Assembly (NCBI RefSeq): GCF_003852235.1
Contig: NZ_CP027732.1
Coordinates: 2,170,001-2,234,000, forward strand
Reading direction: 5' to 3'
Source of the DNA: Pseudomonas sp. R4-35-07
Lineage (GTDB): Bacteria; Pseudomonadota; Gammaproteobacteria; Pseudomonadales; Pseudomonadaceae
Length of the DNA stretch: 64,000 nucleotides
The notes beneath the pieces were generated by a model. That model saw only the letters and a list, made by a program, of their open reading frames with translations. It was not told where the DNA came from and searched no databases. Of this stretch, positions 8,151 through 17,240 are shown in pieces (within the stretch, counting starts at the first letter, position 1; the number at the start of each line of letters is the position of its first letter). The translations under genes were made by a program, and so were the position numbers.

Positions 8151-8332
8151 CGACGAACACACCTTCTAGATCTCAACGCTAAGCGCAAGGGTTTCCGCGG
8201 AGTTTACCCGATAGCGTCCAGATCAGAAGCGCGAGGGGCAGATAGCCCCAGACTGACTGTCCATCCCTGCCTTGGCCATGATTTGCGCGCGCACCCCTGA
8301 GCCAGATCGCTGGCTACAACCTGATAGAAACC

Positions 8333-9247
8333 TCAGCGACTAGCTTTTAACGTTTCAAGCATCGCCTCGGCGGCCAGAGTGTGGACTTTGCGGGTCGGGT
8401 GCCATTCATCCCAGTAGTAGTGGGCATCTGGATTTTTACACACGGGCTTGACGGCCGGATAGGTGGCTTGGCACGGGGTATCCAGATCCTTAAAACCCGC
8501 AACATCGGGCGCCGCGCGAAGCTTGTCGCTGAAGGCCAGGTGGTCAAAGTAACTAATACTGACATGATGGGTTTTAGCCAGTGTTGTTAGCACGTTTGGC
8601 AGTTTTTGTTCGAGTATCTGTTGGTATTCTGTTGCGCTCTTGACTTGATTGCCCTGCACCACAGCCGGCACATGACTCAAATCTGTAGTTCCCACGACCA
8701 TCATGTGCTTGGCGCCTGCTGCAATCAGCGTCTCGGCGGCCCTCTGTATCTTCGCCACACTGTTCTGGCTTAACACGTCAATCGACTCTGGGTGCGAGAA
8801 GTCGGCCCATTCAAAAAAGTCGTTGGCTGAGATGAAAATGAAATAGAGCGAATTTGGATCCGCTTTGTGTGTTTTAGCGGCTTTCAGATGATCGGAGATT
8901 TGACCGAAAATCCCAGTGTCGCGATATTGCTCCATCCAGGCATAGTAGTTGCCGTTGCCGCTCTTGGCACCGCCAATCCCGTAGTCAGTCAAGGGGGTTT
9001 TCAAGGCGAGAGCCAAGTCCTCGACGGCGGTAGGGCCATTGCTCCAGCGCCCCTTCCAATACAACGCACCGGGTAACTCCTGCGCATCTTTGACCTTCTG
9101 CGTGGCCAATTGGCTAGTGAAGGTTTGACCCGCACCATTGTCAGAGTAGCTGTCACCGAAAGCATAGAGATGATCGTAGCTAGGGGCGCCAAAGGCGGTT
9201 GATGCAGTTAGTGTCAATAGAGCGGCTAAGCGAGCGCGTCGAGTCAT
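8333..9247 (-). CDS. Secreted GDSL/SGNH-family hydrolase
   Basis: 304 aa esterase or phospholipase-like enzyme. A signal peptide covers about residues 1-20. Block I is FGDSYSDNG with the nucleophile Ser33; block III is SANDFFEW; block V is DEWHPT with the catalytic Asp and His. This is the lipase/thermolabile-haemolysin branch of SGNH hydrolases, acting outside the cytoplasm. GGGAG precedes the ATG. It sits in the middle of ICE replication and transfer genes, between topB and the structured RNA region, and is the one clear cargo gene seen. The substrate is unknown. Confidence 0.88.
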   Translation of the reverse strand: MTRRARLAALLTLTASTAFGAPSYDHLYAFGDSYSDNGAGQTFTSQLATQKVKDAQELPGALYWKGRWSNGPTAVEDLALALKTPLTDYGIGGAKSGNGNYYAWMEQYRDTGIFGQISDHLKAAKTHKADPNSLYFIFISANDFFEWADFSHPESIDVLSQNSVAKIQRAAETLIAAGAKHMMVVGTTDLSHVPAVVQGNQVKSATEYQQILEQKLPNVLTTLAKTHHVSISYFDHLAFSDKLRAAPDVAGFKDLDTPCQATYPAVKPVCKNPDAHYYWDEWHPTRKVHTLAAEAMLETLKASR

Positions 9248-9480
9248 TGAAAGTCTCCCTGGTTATCGCCTCAGACTACCGGCGGCGACATTCTTTCCTT
9301 GCCACGGTTGCGACGTATGTTTAGCCATGTGCGCAAAGACTGTCCTGTTCGCGACTGGTGTTGGCGGGTAGCGACAAGGCTGTCTATCGGCTCAAAGAAG
9401 ATTCTGCTCACCTGAAAGCGTTTAATGAACTGGAGCAGATATGGGTTTCGACCGGCAATTCGCGTGATCAGTAAAGTGCG

Positions 9481-11448
9481 TTATGTACGACGCGTGCTTT
9501 TGCTGGTTGGCATTGTGCCCTTGCAGTCCGGATAGTCTGAGCATGACCAGAACGGCCCTGTTTTCCCTTTTCGCTTACACATGGAGGCGTTGCATATGGG
9601 GCAGGTTGGACCGGCTTCAACAGGCAACGCTAACGTAAGGGAGCTGCAATTTGCGATCAACTGTGCAATCCAACTCGCCTGCTTGGCGACGAACGCATCG
9701 AGGCTTAGACGTCCCGCCTCGATTTCATCCAGAGCCTGCTCCCAGATCGCGGTCATACCTGGATCCGTAACTGCAACGGGTACCGCCTCTATTAAGGTAT
9801 GGGCCGCGGCGGAGGCCATTAAGGTGCGTTTTTTCTTGAGCAAATATCCGCGATCAATCAACCCTTTGATAATCCCGGCGCGTGTAGCTTCAGTACCGAT
9901 ACCGGTGGTGTCCCGAAGTTTCTGTTTCAGGCGTGGGTCGCTGACCAGTTTGGCCACGTTTTTCATCGCTTTGATCAGATCGCCCTCGGTGAGAGGGTTG
10001 GGAGCGGCAGTGCGCATGGACTTGAGTTCGACATCGTCCACGGCGCACTGAGTCCCCTGCTGCAAGCCGGGTAAAACTTGGGATTTATGCGTCGGCTCAT
10101 TATCCTTGGGAGAGTCGGAGAGTATGCCTTTCCATCCCTGAACCAGTATCTGTTTGCCGACAGCGGTCAGCTGTTCTTCGCCACATTCCAGTTCGACTTG
10201 GGTTCGATCAAACTCATGATGCGGAAGAAACTGCGCAAGGTAGTGGCCACGGATAAGTTCGTAAACGTGGCGCTCGTGTTCCGACATTCGCGCAAGATTT
10301 GCCGGTTCGGTGGTAGGGATTATGGCGTGGTGAGCCGTGACCTTGGCATCGTTCCACGCTCGTGAGTGCAAGGATTGGTCTAGGTTTCCGAGCGCAGACT
10401 TTAGTGCGGGATCGGTTTGGCGCAGGGCATCGAATACTGTGCATACCTCGTTGAACATACTCTCTGGCAGATAGCGACAATCGCTGCGCGGATAGCTAGT
10501 GGCTTTATGGGTTTCATACAGGGATTGAGCGATGTTCAGGGTTTCCTGAGCGCCGAGTCCCAGTTTGCGTGAGCAGGCTTCTTGCAGAGTACTCAGGTCG
10601 AAGGGCAGGGGCGGCGCTTCCCGGAAATGCTCAGTTCGAAGAGAGAGTACTGTCGCGGTCTTGGTACCCGAAATTGCTTCGACGGTCTCACGGGCAAGCG
10701 CCTGTTGCAGGCAACGACCAGCATCATCTCGCGCGGAGTGGTGTGGTAGCCACGACGCGATGAATGGTTGCCCTTTTGAGGAAAGGTGCACATCCACTTC
10801 CCAGTAAGAAATTGAAACGAAGCTGGCAATCGCACGATCACGATCAACCACCAAACGTAACGTGGGTGTCTGGACACGTCCAACCGACAAGACACCGTCG
10901 TAACCCGCCCGCCGACCAAGAAGGGTAAACAAACGACTGAGGTTCATGCCGATCAGCCAGTCGGCACGGCTGCGGGCGAGGGCCGAGTGATAGAGCGGGA
11001 AGGTCTCCTGACCCGACTTCAGCGAGGTCAGCGCTTTGCGAATCGACGCCTCATTGAGTGCGGACAGCCAGAGGCGCTGAACAGGGCCTCGATATTGGCA
11101 GAGCTCCAGCAACTCGCGTGCAATCATCTCACCTTCGCGGTCGGCGTCGGTTGCGATGACAATGGTGGTAGCTTCGCTGAGCAGGCGTTTTATGATTTTG
11201 AACTGCGCGGCAGTCTTGGGTTTGACCTCCACTTGCCACTGCGCCGGAATGATCGGTAGATGATCCAACGACCAATTCTTGTACTGAGTGCCGTAGGCTT
11301 CAGGCGGGGCCGTCTCCAGTAGGTGGCCGATACACCATGTGACAGTTGTCTCGGGGCCGATCAGGCAACCATCACCGCGCCGAGTGGCTCCGATAACCTT
11401 GGCGATGTCACGACCCTGGGAAGGTTTCTCGCAGAGGAAGAGGCGCAT
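9481..11448 (-). CDS. topB: DNA topoisomerase III
   Basis: 655 aa type IA topoisomerase, the ICE-encoded copy (TopB/TraE-like). The N-terminal Toprim domain shows CEKPSQGRDIAKVIGA and the acidic ATDADREGEMIARELLE. The active-site Tyr is in ATSYPRSDCRYLPESM. The C-terminus has a four-cysteine zinc ribbon (CPIC... CSDYPDC). Length is normal. Type IA enzymes decatenate replication or transfer intermediates, which fits a self-transmissible element. It follows ssb after a 227-bp gap that contains a long hairpin. Confidence 0.96.
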   Translation of the reverse strand: MRLFLCEKPSQGRDIAKVIGATRRGDGCLIGPETTVTWCIGHLLETAPPEAYGTQYKNWSLDHLPIIPAQWQVEVKPKTAAQFKIIKRLLSEATTIVIATDADREGEMIARELLELCQYRGPVQRLWLSALNEASIRKALTSLKSGQETFPLYHSALARSRADWLIGMNLSRLFTLLGRRAGYDGVLSVGRVQTPTLRLVVDRDRAIASFVSISYWEVDVHLSSKGQPFIASWLPHHSARDDAGRCLQQALARETVEAISGTKTATVLSLRTEHFREAPPLPFDLSTLQEACSRKLGLGAQETLNIAQSLYETHKATSYPRSDCRYLPESMFNEVCTVFDALRQTDPALKSALGNLDQSLHSRAWNDAKVTAHHAIIPTTEPANLARMSEHERHVYELIRGHYLAQFLPHHEFDRTQVELECGEEQLTAVGKQILVQGWKGILSDSPKDNEPTHKSQVLPGLQQGTQCAVDDVELKSMRTAAPNPLTEGDLIKAMKNVAKLVSDPRLKQKLRDTTGIGTEATRAGIIKGLIDRGYLLKKKRTLMASAAAHTLIEAVPVAVTDPGMTAIWEQALDEIEAGRLSLDAFVAKQASWIAQLIANCSSLTLALPVEAGPTCPICNASMCKRKGKTGPFWSCSDYPDCKGTMPTSKSTRRT

Positions 11449-11502
11449 ATATCTACTCCGGATTGAGTTCGGAGCAGCGTTGTTCGAAGTAGCAGGGGCG
11501 AG

Positions 11503-11535
11503 ATATGAGAAACCTGAATGGCAGGTTCCTCATAT
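11503..11535. promoter_or_regulatory. Long imperfect inverted repeat upstream of topB
   Basis: ATATGAG and AACCTG (11503-11516) are complemented by CAGGTT and CTCATAT (11522-11535), with one mismatch and a 5-nt loop. There is no T-run on either side, so it looks more like an operator or RNA hairpin than a terminator. It lies 55 bp upstream of the topB start. Apart from it, the 11449-11675 gap shows no gene. Confidence 0.4.
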
Positions 11536-11675
11536 TAGTCGGTGAGGGCGGCCTTGAATGAGCTGAAGCTGCTACCTTATTGGAGCGTTCGTAGCTGGGT
11601 GGGGGGCTTCATGAGCCGCGAGCAATGGCAGGCCTGGAACTTCGCGCAAAGGCGCAATTTTTATGCCTGAAGTCG

Positions 11676-12131
11676 TCAGGCCTTAGGTGATTGCCCTCTG
11701 TGTTTCTTGGGTTTCGACGTCGGCGAGCTGGCCTGCTCAGCATTTTGAGCGGCCGTCGGTTCACTGGAGCGTTCCCGCATGACCACGCTTTGTACCCGGT
11801 GAGGCAGGATGCCGACTCGACGGGCCTCGATCTTGAAGGTCACCCGCGCATTGTCTTCGCTGTCCTCCCACTCATCGCGCACCGTACGACCTTCGACCAA
11901 CACGCGCATGCCTTTCTGGTACAGCGTGCTCCAGTGTTCAGCCTCACGGTGCCAGAGCTCAACCGGCGCCCAATAGCCGCCCCGATCTTCATAGCTGCCC
12001 TCGCGTGGGATGGGGTTGTCGAAGTACACATTCAGCCTTAGCAAGCGCCGTGGCTCGTCATTGCCTGAGGCGAACTCCTGGAACTCTGGCGCACTGCCGA
12101 TATTGCCTTCGCCGACGAAAAAAGTACTCAT
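11676..12131 (-). CDS. Single-stranded DNA-binding protein (ICE SSB-like)
   Basis: 151 aa. OB-fold core of an SSB: VGEGNIGSAPEFQEF, LRLNVYFDNP, WAPVELWHREAEHWSTLYQKGMRVLVEGRTVRDEWED. The C-terminal 35 residues are Ser/Pro/Lys-rich and lack the acidic 'DDDIPF'-type tip of housekeeping SSB, so partner binding may differ. Start at 12131 is supported by GGAGG at good spacing and by the ATGA overlap with DUF3158; the upstream extension lacks a site. Role: protects single strands during ICE replication and transfer. Confidence 0.85.
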   Translation of the reverse strand: MSTFFVGEGNIGSAPEFQEFASGNDEPRRLLRLNVYFDNPIPREGSYEDRGGYWAPVELWHREAEHWSTLYQKGMRVLVEGRTVRDEWEDSEDNARVTFKIEARRVGILPHRVQSVVMRERSSEPTAAQNAEQASSPTSKPKKHRGQSPKA

Positions 12132-12646
12132 CGTGTTGCCTCCACTGCGGGTGTGAACTGGCGCAGCAACTGTTCGGCACTGGCCATGTTGATCGCGCAG
12201 GTCGTAGCCTGGCGGTAGAGCGAATGCACCACACTCATCTGAAGGTTTAGTGCGATACGCGCGCATTCGAAACGGTGCAATTCATCTCGTACGATCTGCG
12301 GCAATGCTTTGTTGGAGATCTGACGTTCCCAAACCGCCACACCCATGCGAGCAAAATCACGGGTGCGCCAACGCAAAAATGTGGTGCCAGCACCGGTCTT
12401 CTGCAGTACCAATCGTATATCTAGTAGTGAATACGGCGGCTGCCCGGCTTGCTGCACCACAGCCTCCATCAGGCGACATAACTGCGCCTCGATTTCCCTC
12501 GCCACCTGCGCCAGGTGCTCCAACTCCCCCTTACCCTTAAAAGGTTTTAAAAGGCCTTTTAGGGAGGCAGCGTGTTCGAGCTGCCGGTAGGCATTCTGTG
12601 TCAACGCTTCGAAGGGCATTGGCTGAATCGGGATCATGGGATTCAT
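12128..12646 (-). CDS. DUF3158-family ICE protein
   Basis: 172 aa mostly helical protein of the DUF3158 family, found in ICEs of this class next to the SSB and PFL_4669 genes. Recognisable segments are FEALTQNAYRQLEHAASLKGLLKPFKGKG and the later FLRWRTRDFARMGVAVW. Function unknown; the conserved neighbourhood suggests DNA processing or replication. It overlaps both neighbours by ATGA, so translation is coupled. Confidence 0.82.
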   Translation of the reverse strand: MNPMIPIQPMPFEALTQNAYRQLEHAASLKGLLKPFKGKGELEHLAQVAREIEAQLCRLMEAVVQQAGQPPYSLLDIRLVLQKTGAGTTFLRWRTRDFARMGVAVWERQISNKALPQIVRDELHRFECARIALNLQMSVVHSLYRQATTCAINMASAEQLLRQFTPAVEATR

Positions 12647-13398
12647 ACATCAGCCTCCGACTCATCTACGCTCGCAGACGGACCGTCCACTACCTCTGCC
12701 AAAGCGTCAGCGTCATCCACTGCTACAGCACCACGGCGAATGATCGGCGGCGCAAACTGAGAACGGCGATGACCCTCAAGGATGTCCATCGGGGGCAATC
12801 CATACTTCTCCACGGCCGCCAGGGCGCGGGCATTATTTGCGGCCATATCATCGCGTGTGACGCCGGCATGTCGATAACGTTGCGCCTGACCGAACAGGCT
12901 GCGTAGCAGATGGGCGCCGTCGTCGATCCAGGCTTCCATGTCTCTTCGACCGATCAAGGCGGTGTGATGGGCGAGTAGGGTATGGCGTACCAGCGTGTCG
13001 TAGTCGGTTAGCAGGTAAACCGCCAGAAAACCCAGTTGGCTGCCGATATACAACGGCAAAGTCACAGGGTGGATGTTGAGGTTGTCCCCCATGTCGATCT
13101 GTGTTGGCAGGTCCTGTCTGATTCGGTCCAGCTGTTGGGTCAGTTCTCCCATCCCGGCCTTCGCCTGCATCAATTTTTCTTCGAGCTGCACGATGGCCCA
13201 ATCAGCATAGGGATCGTCCTGGGCGGCCGTTTGTTTGATCAGGTTGGTGACACTGATGTAACCGGCCATACCCATGATCGAGTGGACGCCTTCGCGTGCG
13301 GCTCGACCTTGCCAGATACGGGCTGCATGGTGGGTATGCAGGGTCAGGGTGATGCTGCTGCGCAATGAACCCAGATTGAGTTGATAGTGATCGGCCAT
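12643..13398 (-). CDS. ICE protein, PFL_4669 family
   Basis: 251 aa, PFL_4669 family (TIGR03761 as I recall it). Signature stretches are LGSLRSSITLTLHTHHAARIWQGR and GREGVHSIMGM-like text near the start, and PLYIGSQLGFLAVYLLTDYD in the middle. Start at 13398 is supported by GAGGA upstream; a longer frame adds 36 atypical residues. Function is unknown. The acidic C-terminus (VDESEADV) overlaps the DUF3158 start. Confidence 0.84.
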   Translation of the reverse strand: MADHYQLNLGSLRSSITLTLHTHHAARIWQGRAAREGVHSIMGMAGYISVTNLIKQTAAQDDPYADWAIVQLEEKLMQAKAGMGELTQQLDRIRQDLPTQIDMGDNLNIHPVTLPLYIGSQLGFLAVYLLTDYDTLVRHTLLAHHTALIGRRDMEAWIDDGAHLLRSLFGQAQRYRHAGVTRDDMAANNARALAAVEKYGLPPMDILEGHRRSQFAPPIIRRGAVAVDDADALAEVVDGPSASVDESEADV

Positions 13399-13616
13399 GG
13401 TGTTGTCCTCGCATAGGCTTGGACGGGAAGTTGCGACAGATGAGGGGCAAGGGCAGCCAAAAAGCTGAACGCGGTCTGTTCGGTTTGATGAGAAAGAGAA
13501 ATACATAACGTCTACGTTTAGTTGAGTACGTCCCGGTGTTCCTCTAAAAGCTCCATGGCCCGGTACGACATTTCGTAGACTGGAGCTCTATGGATTTGAT
13601 GCCACTGGCATCAACT

Positions 13617-14804
13617 CTACTGAGTTCCACCGCGTCCACGCAGTTGGCGCAGCTCATTCAGACACGCTTGGGCGAGGGCTGATGCGGGTTCGCCCTTTTT
13701 CCGAGTCGGCCGCGAGGGAGCGGATGGGGGCGGCTCTGCGACGGGTGACGGTTCGACCTGACTTGCCCAAGGACGAAAGTCGCCTTTCAGCGCACGCTGG
13801 ATCAGGCCCATCAGATAGGCCGCTGGCTTGCGGATACCGCCGGCCTTACAGCGTGCCCCCGCCTCGTTGAGCACAGCCTGCTGATCCGCTGGGTTAAGCT
13901 TGATCAGCGCCGCCGCGACGGCCTGACGTTCGCTGGGACTCAGGTGTAGCGCAGTGGGCCAGCGCAGGTTATCCACAGTAGAGGTCGCGCGCGGTACTGT
14001 ACATTTACTTTCTTTTAATACAGTACAGGCAGCGTTCGGATTCCGAACGGTGCTGGAAACGTTAGGGTTCAAGCCTGATTCGGAATCCGAACGAGAGCCT
14101 GCACGATTCCGAACGCGGTGATCTTCCCTCTGTTCGGAATCGTGGAGTGCATCACCGGGTGGCTGATCCAAGCCTTGCTGCGTCCACTGTTCGCCCCAGC
14201 TGTCGAGCCGCGTCGGTAACCGACCCTGATCGATATTCGTGTCCTGTCGGACCTCCTCCACAATGTGTTGAGCGACAATCCGCACCGCCTTCGTCGCATG
14301 ACCGAGGGCATGTCCGACCAGTTCTAGATAATCCTGATCCAGCTCCATGGCTTCGGCGGGGGTTAACGGCTCATCGTGCAGAACATACAAAGAACCTTGT
14401 AGCCGCCCGCTGATTTGATCGCGACCGCGGCTAACCAAGCTGAGCCAACGAGTGAGCCTGAGCATCGTCAACACGCGAGCAATGGTTTCACGCGAGGCTG
14501 ACGCACCGTAGGGCACGCTCGAGAGGTAAGGCTGCAAATCCTCATAGCGCGGCGTGACCACGCCCTGGCCTTGCAGCATGAGTCGAAATACCTGCCAGGC
14601 ATTTCGCTCCAATGGCGTCAGCCGATTGTCCAATAGCAGCCGACGTGGCACGACCTCGTGTGATTGGCCGCTAAACAGAAAGCCAGCCTGTAGAGCCTGG
14701 TTGGAGGGCTGTTCAGTGGTAGGGCGTGCTGGCCAGCGCTCATGCAGCTGCTGTGTGCATTGCTGCAGGACACGTTGCCAGCGACTGGCAGGACCAGCAT
14801 TCAT
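13617..14804 (-). CDS. STY4528-family pathogenicity-island replication protein
   Basis: 395 aa. The N-terminal half (about residues 30-170) is a winged-helix-type DNA-binding region: RRLLLDNRLTPLERNAWQVFRLML, then SRETIARVLTMLRLTRWLSLVSRGRDQ. A low-complexity linker (about 215-260) is encoded by DNA containing repeated TCCGAAC heptamers. The C-terminal region (HLSPSERQAVAAALIKLNP..., about 285-345) is helical. The ATG at 14804 overlaps the DUF2857 stop by ATGA; a TTG 33 nt upstream is less likely. The family is thought to start replication of genomic islands. Confidence 0.83.
   Translation of the reverse strand: MNAGPASRWQRVLQQCTQQLHERWPARPTTEQPSNQALQAGFLFSGQSHEVVPRRLLLDNRLTPLERNAWQVFRLMLQGQGVVTPRYEDLQPYLSSVPYGASASRETIARVLTMLRLTRWLSLVSRGRDQISGRLQGSLYVLHDEPLTPAEAMELDQDYLELVGHALGHATKAVRIVAQHIVEEVRQDTNIDQGRLPTRLDSWGEQWTQQGLDQPPGDALHDSEQREDHRVRNRAGSRSDSESGLNPNVSSTVRNPNAACTVLKESKCTVPRATSTVDNLRWPTALHLSPSERQAVAAALIKLNPADQQAVLNEAGARCKAGGIRKPAAYLMGLIQRALKGDFRPWASQVEPSPVAEPPPSAPSRPTRKKGEPASALAQACLNELRQLRGRGGTQ
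13994..14142. other. Candidate replication origin: iteron-like repeats beside an AT-rich block
   Basis: Six copies of the heptamer TCCGAAC or its complement lie within 110 bp: 14034-14040, 14042-14048, 14079-14085 (one mismatch), 14086-14092, 14108-14114 and 14132-14138. The last two form an 11-bp perfect inverted repeat, CGATTCCGAAC at 14104-14114 and 14132-14142. Next to them is an AT-rich stretch bounded by GTACTGTA (13994-14001) and TACAGTAC (14019-14026). Iterons beside an easily melted block, inside the initiator gene, are the arrangement known from lambda O and some plasmids. Confidence 0.4.
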
Positions 14805-15349
14805 GTTTTGTTGCTGTACTGGTCGATTTGCTGCCAAACGATGGTCAAGCTGATCTGCTGTTCTTCGGCAAGCATCATCATGGCGTCGAGTTTATCCTCG
14901 GTGCCGTCCTCTGTTCGTATTTGTCGCCAACGTTGCCACAACGCATGCTCCTGCGCTTCGCTTAAATGTTGGGGGCGGCCTTTACGGGTTTCTATCTTGA
15001 GTAGACGCCGGCGCATGGCTGTTTCCGAATGCGCCAAGCCAAAACACTGGTACATAATGGTGCTGCTGGCGCCGAGTTTGAGCGCTCGGTTGATCAACCG
15101 TTCGTTCTGTTCGTCGCGTTCAGCTTGTTCAATCAAACGATGCAGCACTGGCGAGTCAATCTTGACCTCAAGCCAAGGGACTGTGGCATGGGCCAGGCGC
15201 GATAACGTGGTCGGTGGTAAGGATTGCAGCACGAAGATGTCATCCTCACTGAGTCCAAGTGCCTTGCAGCGTTGCAGGTTGCCCAGGCGTAGTTCGTGCA
15301 GTACCTGGGTTAGCATGGCTTGATTGAGCATATTGAAGGACAGGTTCAT
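14801..15349 (-). CDS. DUF2857-family ICE protein
   Basis: 182 aa. DUF2857 protein, a small helical family confined to ICEs and genomic islands and usually found between ParB and the STY4528 replication gene, as here. Segments HELRLGNLQRCKALGLSEDD and LGASSTIMYQCFGLAHSETAMRRRLL suggest helix-turn-helix character in the second half. AGGAGCTGAG precedes the ATG. It overlaps both neighbours by ATGA. The exact role is unknown. Confidence 0.82.
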   Translation of the reverse strand: MNLSFNMLNQAMLTQVLHELRLGNLQRCKALGLSEDDIFVLQSLPPTTLSRLAHATVPWLEVKIDSPVLHRLIEQAERDEQNERLINRALKLGASSTIMYQCFGLAHSETAMRRRLLKIETRKGRPQHLSEAQEHALWQRWRQIRTEDGTEDKLDAMMMLAEEQQISLTIVWQQIDQYSNKT

Positions 15350-16932
15350 CTCAGCTCCTTCGGTAAGTTTTCTTCAGAGGTGAGCGTTAAGTCGATTAGT
15401 CTCCGGGCCAAGCGGATCAGGCGAAACAGTTTGATTAGCAGATTGTCAGGCAGTCGCTCCAGCCCCACGTCTGTGACTGGTCGATCTGGTAGAGGGAGTT
15501 GATAGACCCCTAACAACAGTTGCCCGAACAGTGCGGAAGGTATTTGCTTGCGATCTTCCCAGTTCACCTCGTCTTGAGCACGTAGCAGGGCCAGGAGCAT
15601 TAGGTGAACGCCGGTCGAGCGAGGCGCTGAAAGATCGAGTCGCTCAATGTCCAACGCGAAGCCCAAGCCAAGCTTTTGATCAATGATGCACTCGGCATCT
15701 CCGGCATAGGCCGCCATTTCACGAGCCAGTCCGGCAATGGCTAAACGCAGTTGCTCGGGGGTATCCATCAGTGGTTTGATGATCCAAAGGTCGTCGATTG
15801 GGCAGGTTTCGACTGGGGACGTCGTTTCGGTGGCTATCTCGCGATCGATTTGCTCACGAATCTGTTGAACGCGTGATCGAGGACTGGCCGCTGGTAAAGC
15901 ATTTGTTTCGGGTTCTGCGAGCAGTTCTTCTGAAATTGGCTCTATCCTGCTCTCGGCCTCGATTGATTTTGATTCCGCATCGGAGGAGGGCGGTTCTGCC
16001 GCGGCTTCATGCTCGCTTGGCGGATGACTGCTTTCTGAAGGCGTGGTGACGATAGCCCCAGGCGTGCGGGCGCCCCGTTGGGTATCGCTCAGCTCCAGGG
16101 CCAGCATACGGTAGGACTGTCCGAGCAAGCTGCTCATGCGTTCGAGCAGTTCGTCCTGGATCTGCTCAAGATCAAACGAGTCAGGATCACCATCGAAGTA
16201 GCCCATGGTTTCCAGCCAGAACTCTGCAAACGCAACTGTGGCAGTTGGATAACGGTTCCAGGTTCGTTCAGCCTGACTACGTAGACCGATCAGACGCTCT
16301 ATCTGAGGCTTACCCAATCCGGCATACAGAGTTTGTGGAATGGCGGGTAATAAGTGTTCGAGGGTGTCCAGCATGCGGCTGATATGCGACTGCGAAATCG
16401 GATAGCCTCCAGCGGCAAGGCGTCGAGCCAGCTCCCGTTGTGAGAGCTCTGGGCCATCCGACTCAAGCATGGTTTTGAGTTTGGCTACCGCCAGAGCCCG
16501 TTCGATGAACGTGAGTTGACCGTGCAGATCGCTTTCAGCCAAATGACCGAGTAGGGCGGTGATTTCATTGCTCCAAGGTCGGAACAGGCAGTGGATCCGA
16601 AAGAAACGCTCGTCGCGAGTTTCCTGCCACAGCTCGCCGAGAATTGCCAAGCGCGTATTACCGCCGTTGCGGATGATGAAAGAGGTTTCACCCGGCCGGC
16701 GGGTAATCGGTGGCGGTTGATCCAGCCCGCGTTCACGGATCGATGCCTTGATATCGTCATAAAGCGGGTTACGTATGAAGCGTGGGTTGTGTTCGTAGGG
16801 ACGTAACTGTTCCAGAGTGACCAACATGGGAGTGTCGATGACTGGATCGGACAGTCGCTCCAGTCCAGGACCTTGAGTGAAGTGGTCCTGGCGCAGCTTG
16901 TCGGTGATTTCCTCCTGACTGAGCTTCTTCAT
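15346..16932 (-). CDS. parB: ParB-family protein, PFGI-1 class
   Basis: 528 aa, longer than plasmid ParB (about 300 aa) but usual for the PFGI-1 class. The ParB N-terminal domain is seen in VTLEQLRPYEHNPRFIRNP, IKASIRERGLDQPPPITRR and FIIRNGGNTRLAILGEL. A central helix-turn-helix follows (SQRELARRLAAGGYPISQSHISRMLDTL). The middle (about 275-360) is acidic and low in complexity, and the C-terminal ~170 residues are family-specific. With ParA it should help keep the excised element stable. Confidence 0.9.
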   Translation of the reverse strand: MKKLSQEEITDKLRQDHFTQGPGLERLSDPVIDTPMLVTLEQLRPYEHNPRFIRNPLYDDIKASIRERGLDQPPPITRRPGETSFIIRNGGNTRLAILGELWQETRDERFFRIHCLFRPWSNEITALLGHLAESDLHGQLTFIERALAVAKLKTMLESDGPELSQRELARRLAAGGYPISQSHISRMLDTLEHLLPAIPQTLYAGLGKPQIERLIGLRSQAERTWNRYPTATVAFAEFWLETMGYFDGDPDSFDLEQIQDELLERMSSLLGQSYRMLALELSDTQRGARTPGAIVTTPSESSHPPSEHEAAAEPPSSDAESKSIEAESRIEPISEELLAEPETNALPAASPRSRVQQIREQIDREIATETTSPVETCPIDDLWIIKPLMDTPEQLRLAIAGLAREMAAYAGDAECIIDQKLGLGFALDIERLDLSAPRSTGVHLMLLALLRAQDEVNWEDRKQIPSALFGQLLLGVYQLPLPDRPVTDVGLERLPDNLLIKLFRLIRLARRLIDLTLTSEENLPKELR

Positions 16933-16946
16933 CGGAACCGCCTCGA

Positions 16947-17156
16947 TTAACGCCGGCTACGCAAATGGTCACCGACCTCGAATTTCACGATTTCGGCAGT
17001 CCCTGAACCTTCGAAATGTTGGGAGAGTTCTGCGAGGAACCACACCATGGCCGAGCGCCCCCCTTGCAAATGAAAAACCACGGTGCAGTACTCCTCGCAA
17101 GCCGCGTCGCTGGGTCGAATGGAAGGCTGAACAACGATAGGAAACTGATCCAACAT
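16947..17156 (-). CDS. Small conserved ICE protein
   Basis: 69 aa soluble protein (MLDQFPIVVQPSIRPSDAA...). The ATG at 17156 has AAGGAG at ideal spacing, and the gene lies between parA and parB, where these ICEs often carry a small unnamed gene. Its C-terminus (SQHFEGSGTAEIVKFEVGDH) has no motif I recognise. Function unknown. Confidence 0.65.
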   Translation of the reverse strand: MLDQFPIVVQPSIRPSDAACEEYCTVVFHLQGGRSAMVWFLAELSQHFEGSGTAEIVKFEVGDHLRSRR

Positions 17157-17240
17157 TAGAAAACTCCTTACCAAGCCCTGTTGGCTTCAAGGTCGATCAA
17201 ACAAAAGTAATTGGGTGAAATGCTGATTGGGCAATTTGTT

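Larger units (their letters stand above)
7282..8332. other. Non-coding structured region, about 1 kb
   Basis: No credible gene is visible in this interval: the open frames are short, have no family resemblance and use skewed residues. Instead the DNA is dense in inverted repeats, several with 6-10 bp perfect arms. The part next to DUF3577 (7282-7700) looks like a long mRNA leader; the part from about 7705 to 8150 looks like a separate folded RNA. A short hairpin (GGGGC / GCCCC, 8235-8248) lies near the GDSL gene end. TTCCGAACG at 7518-7526 and TCCGAAC at 8034-8040 match the iteron-like heptamer in the replication gene. Confidence 0.6.

Noticed and set aside
7282..8332. RNase P RNA, tmRNA, a group II intron or short proteins as explanation of the gene-free region
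   Set aside because: The diagnostic sequences of those RNAs were not seen, and the short frames have no protein-like composition.
14805..14837. A TTG start 33 nt upstream of the STY4528-type gene
   Set aside because: ATG 14804 overlaps the previous stop by ATGA, the same coupling seen at the neighbouring gene borders.
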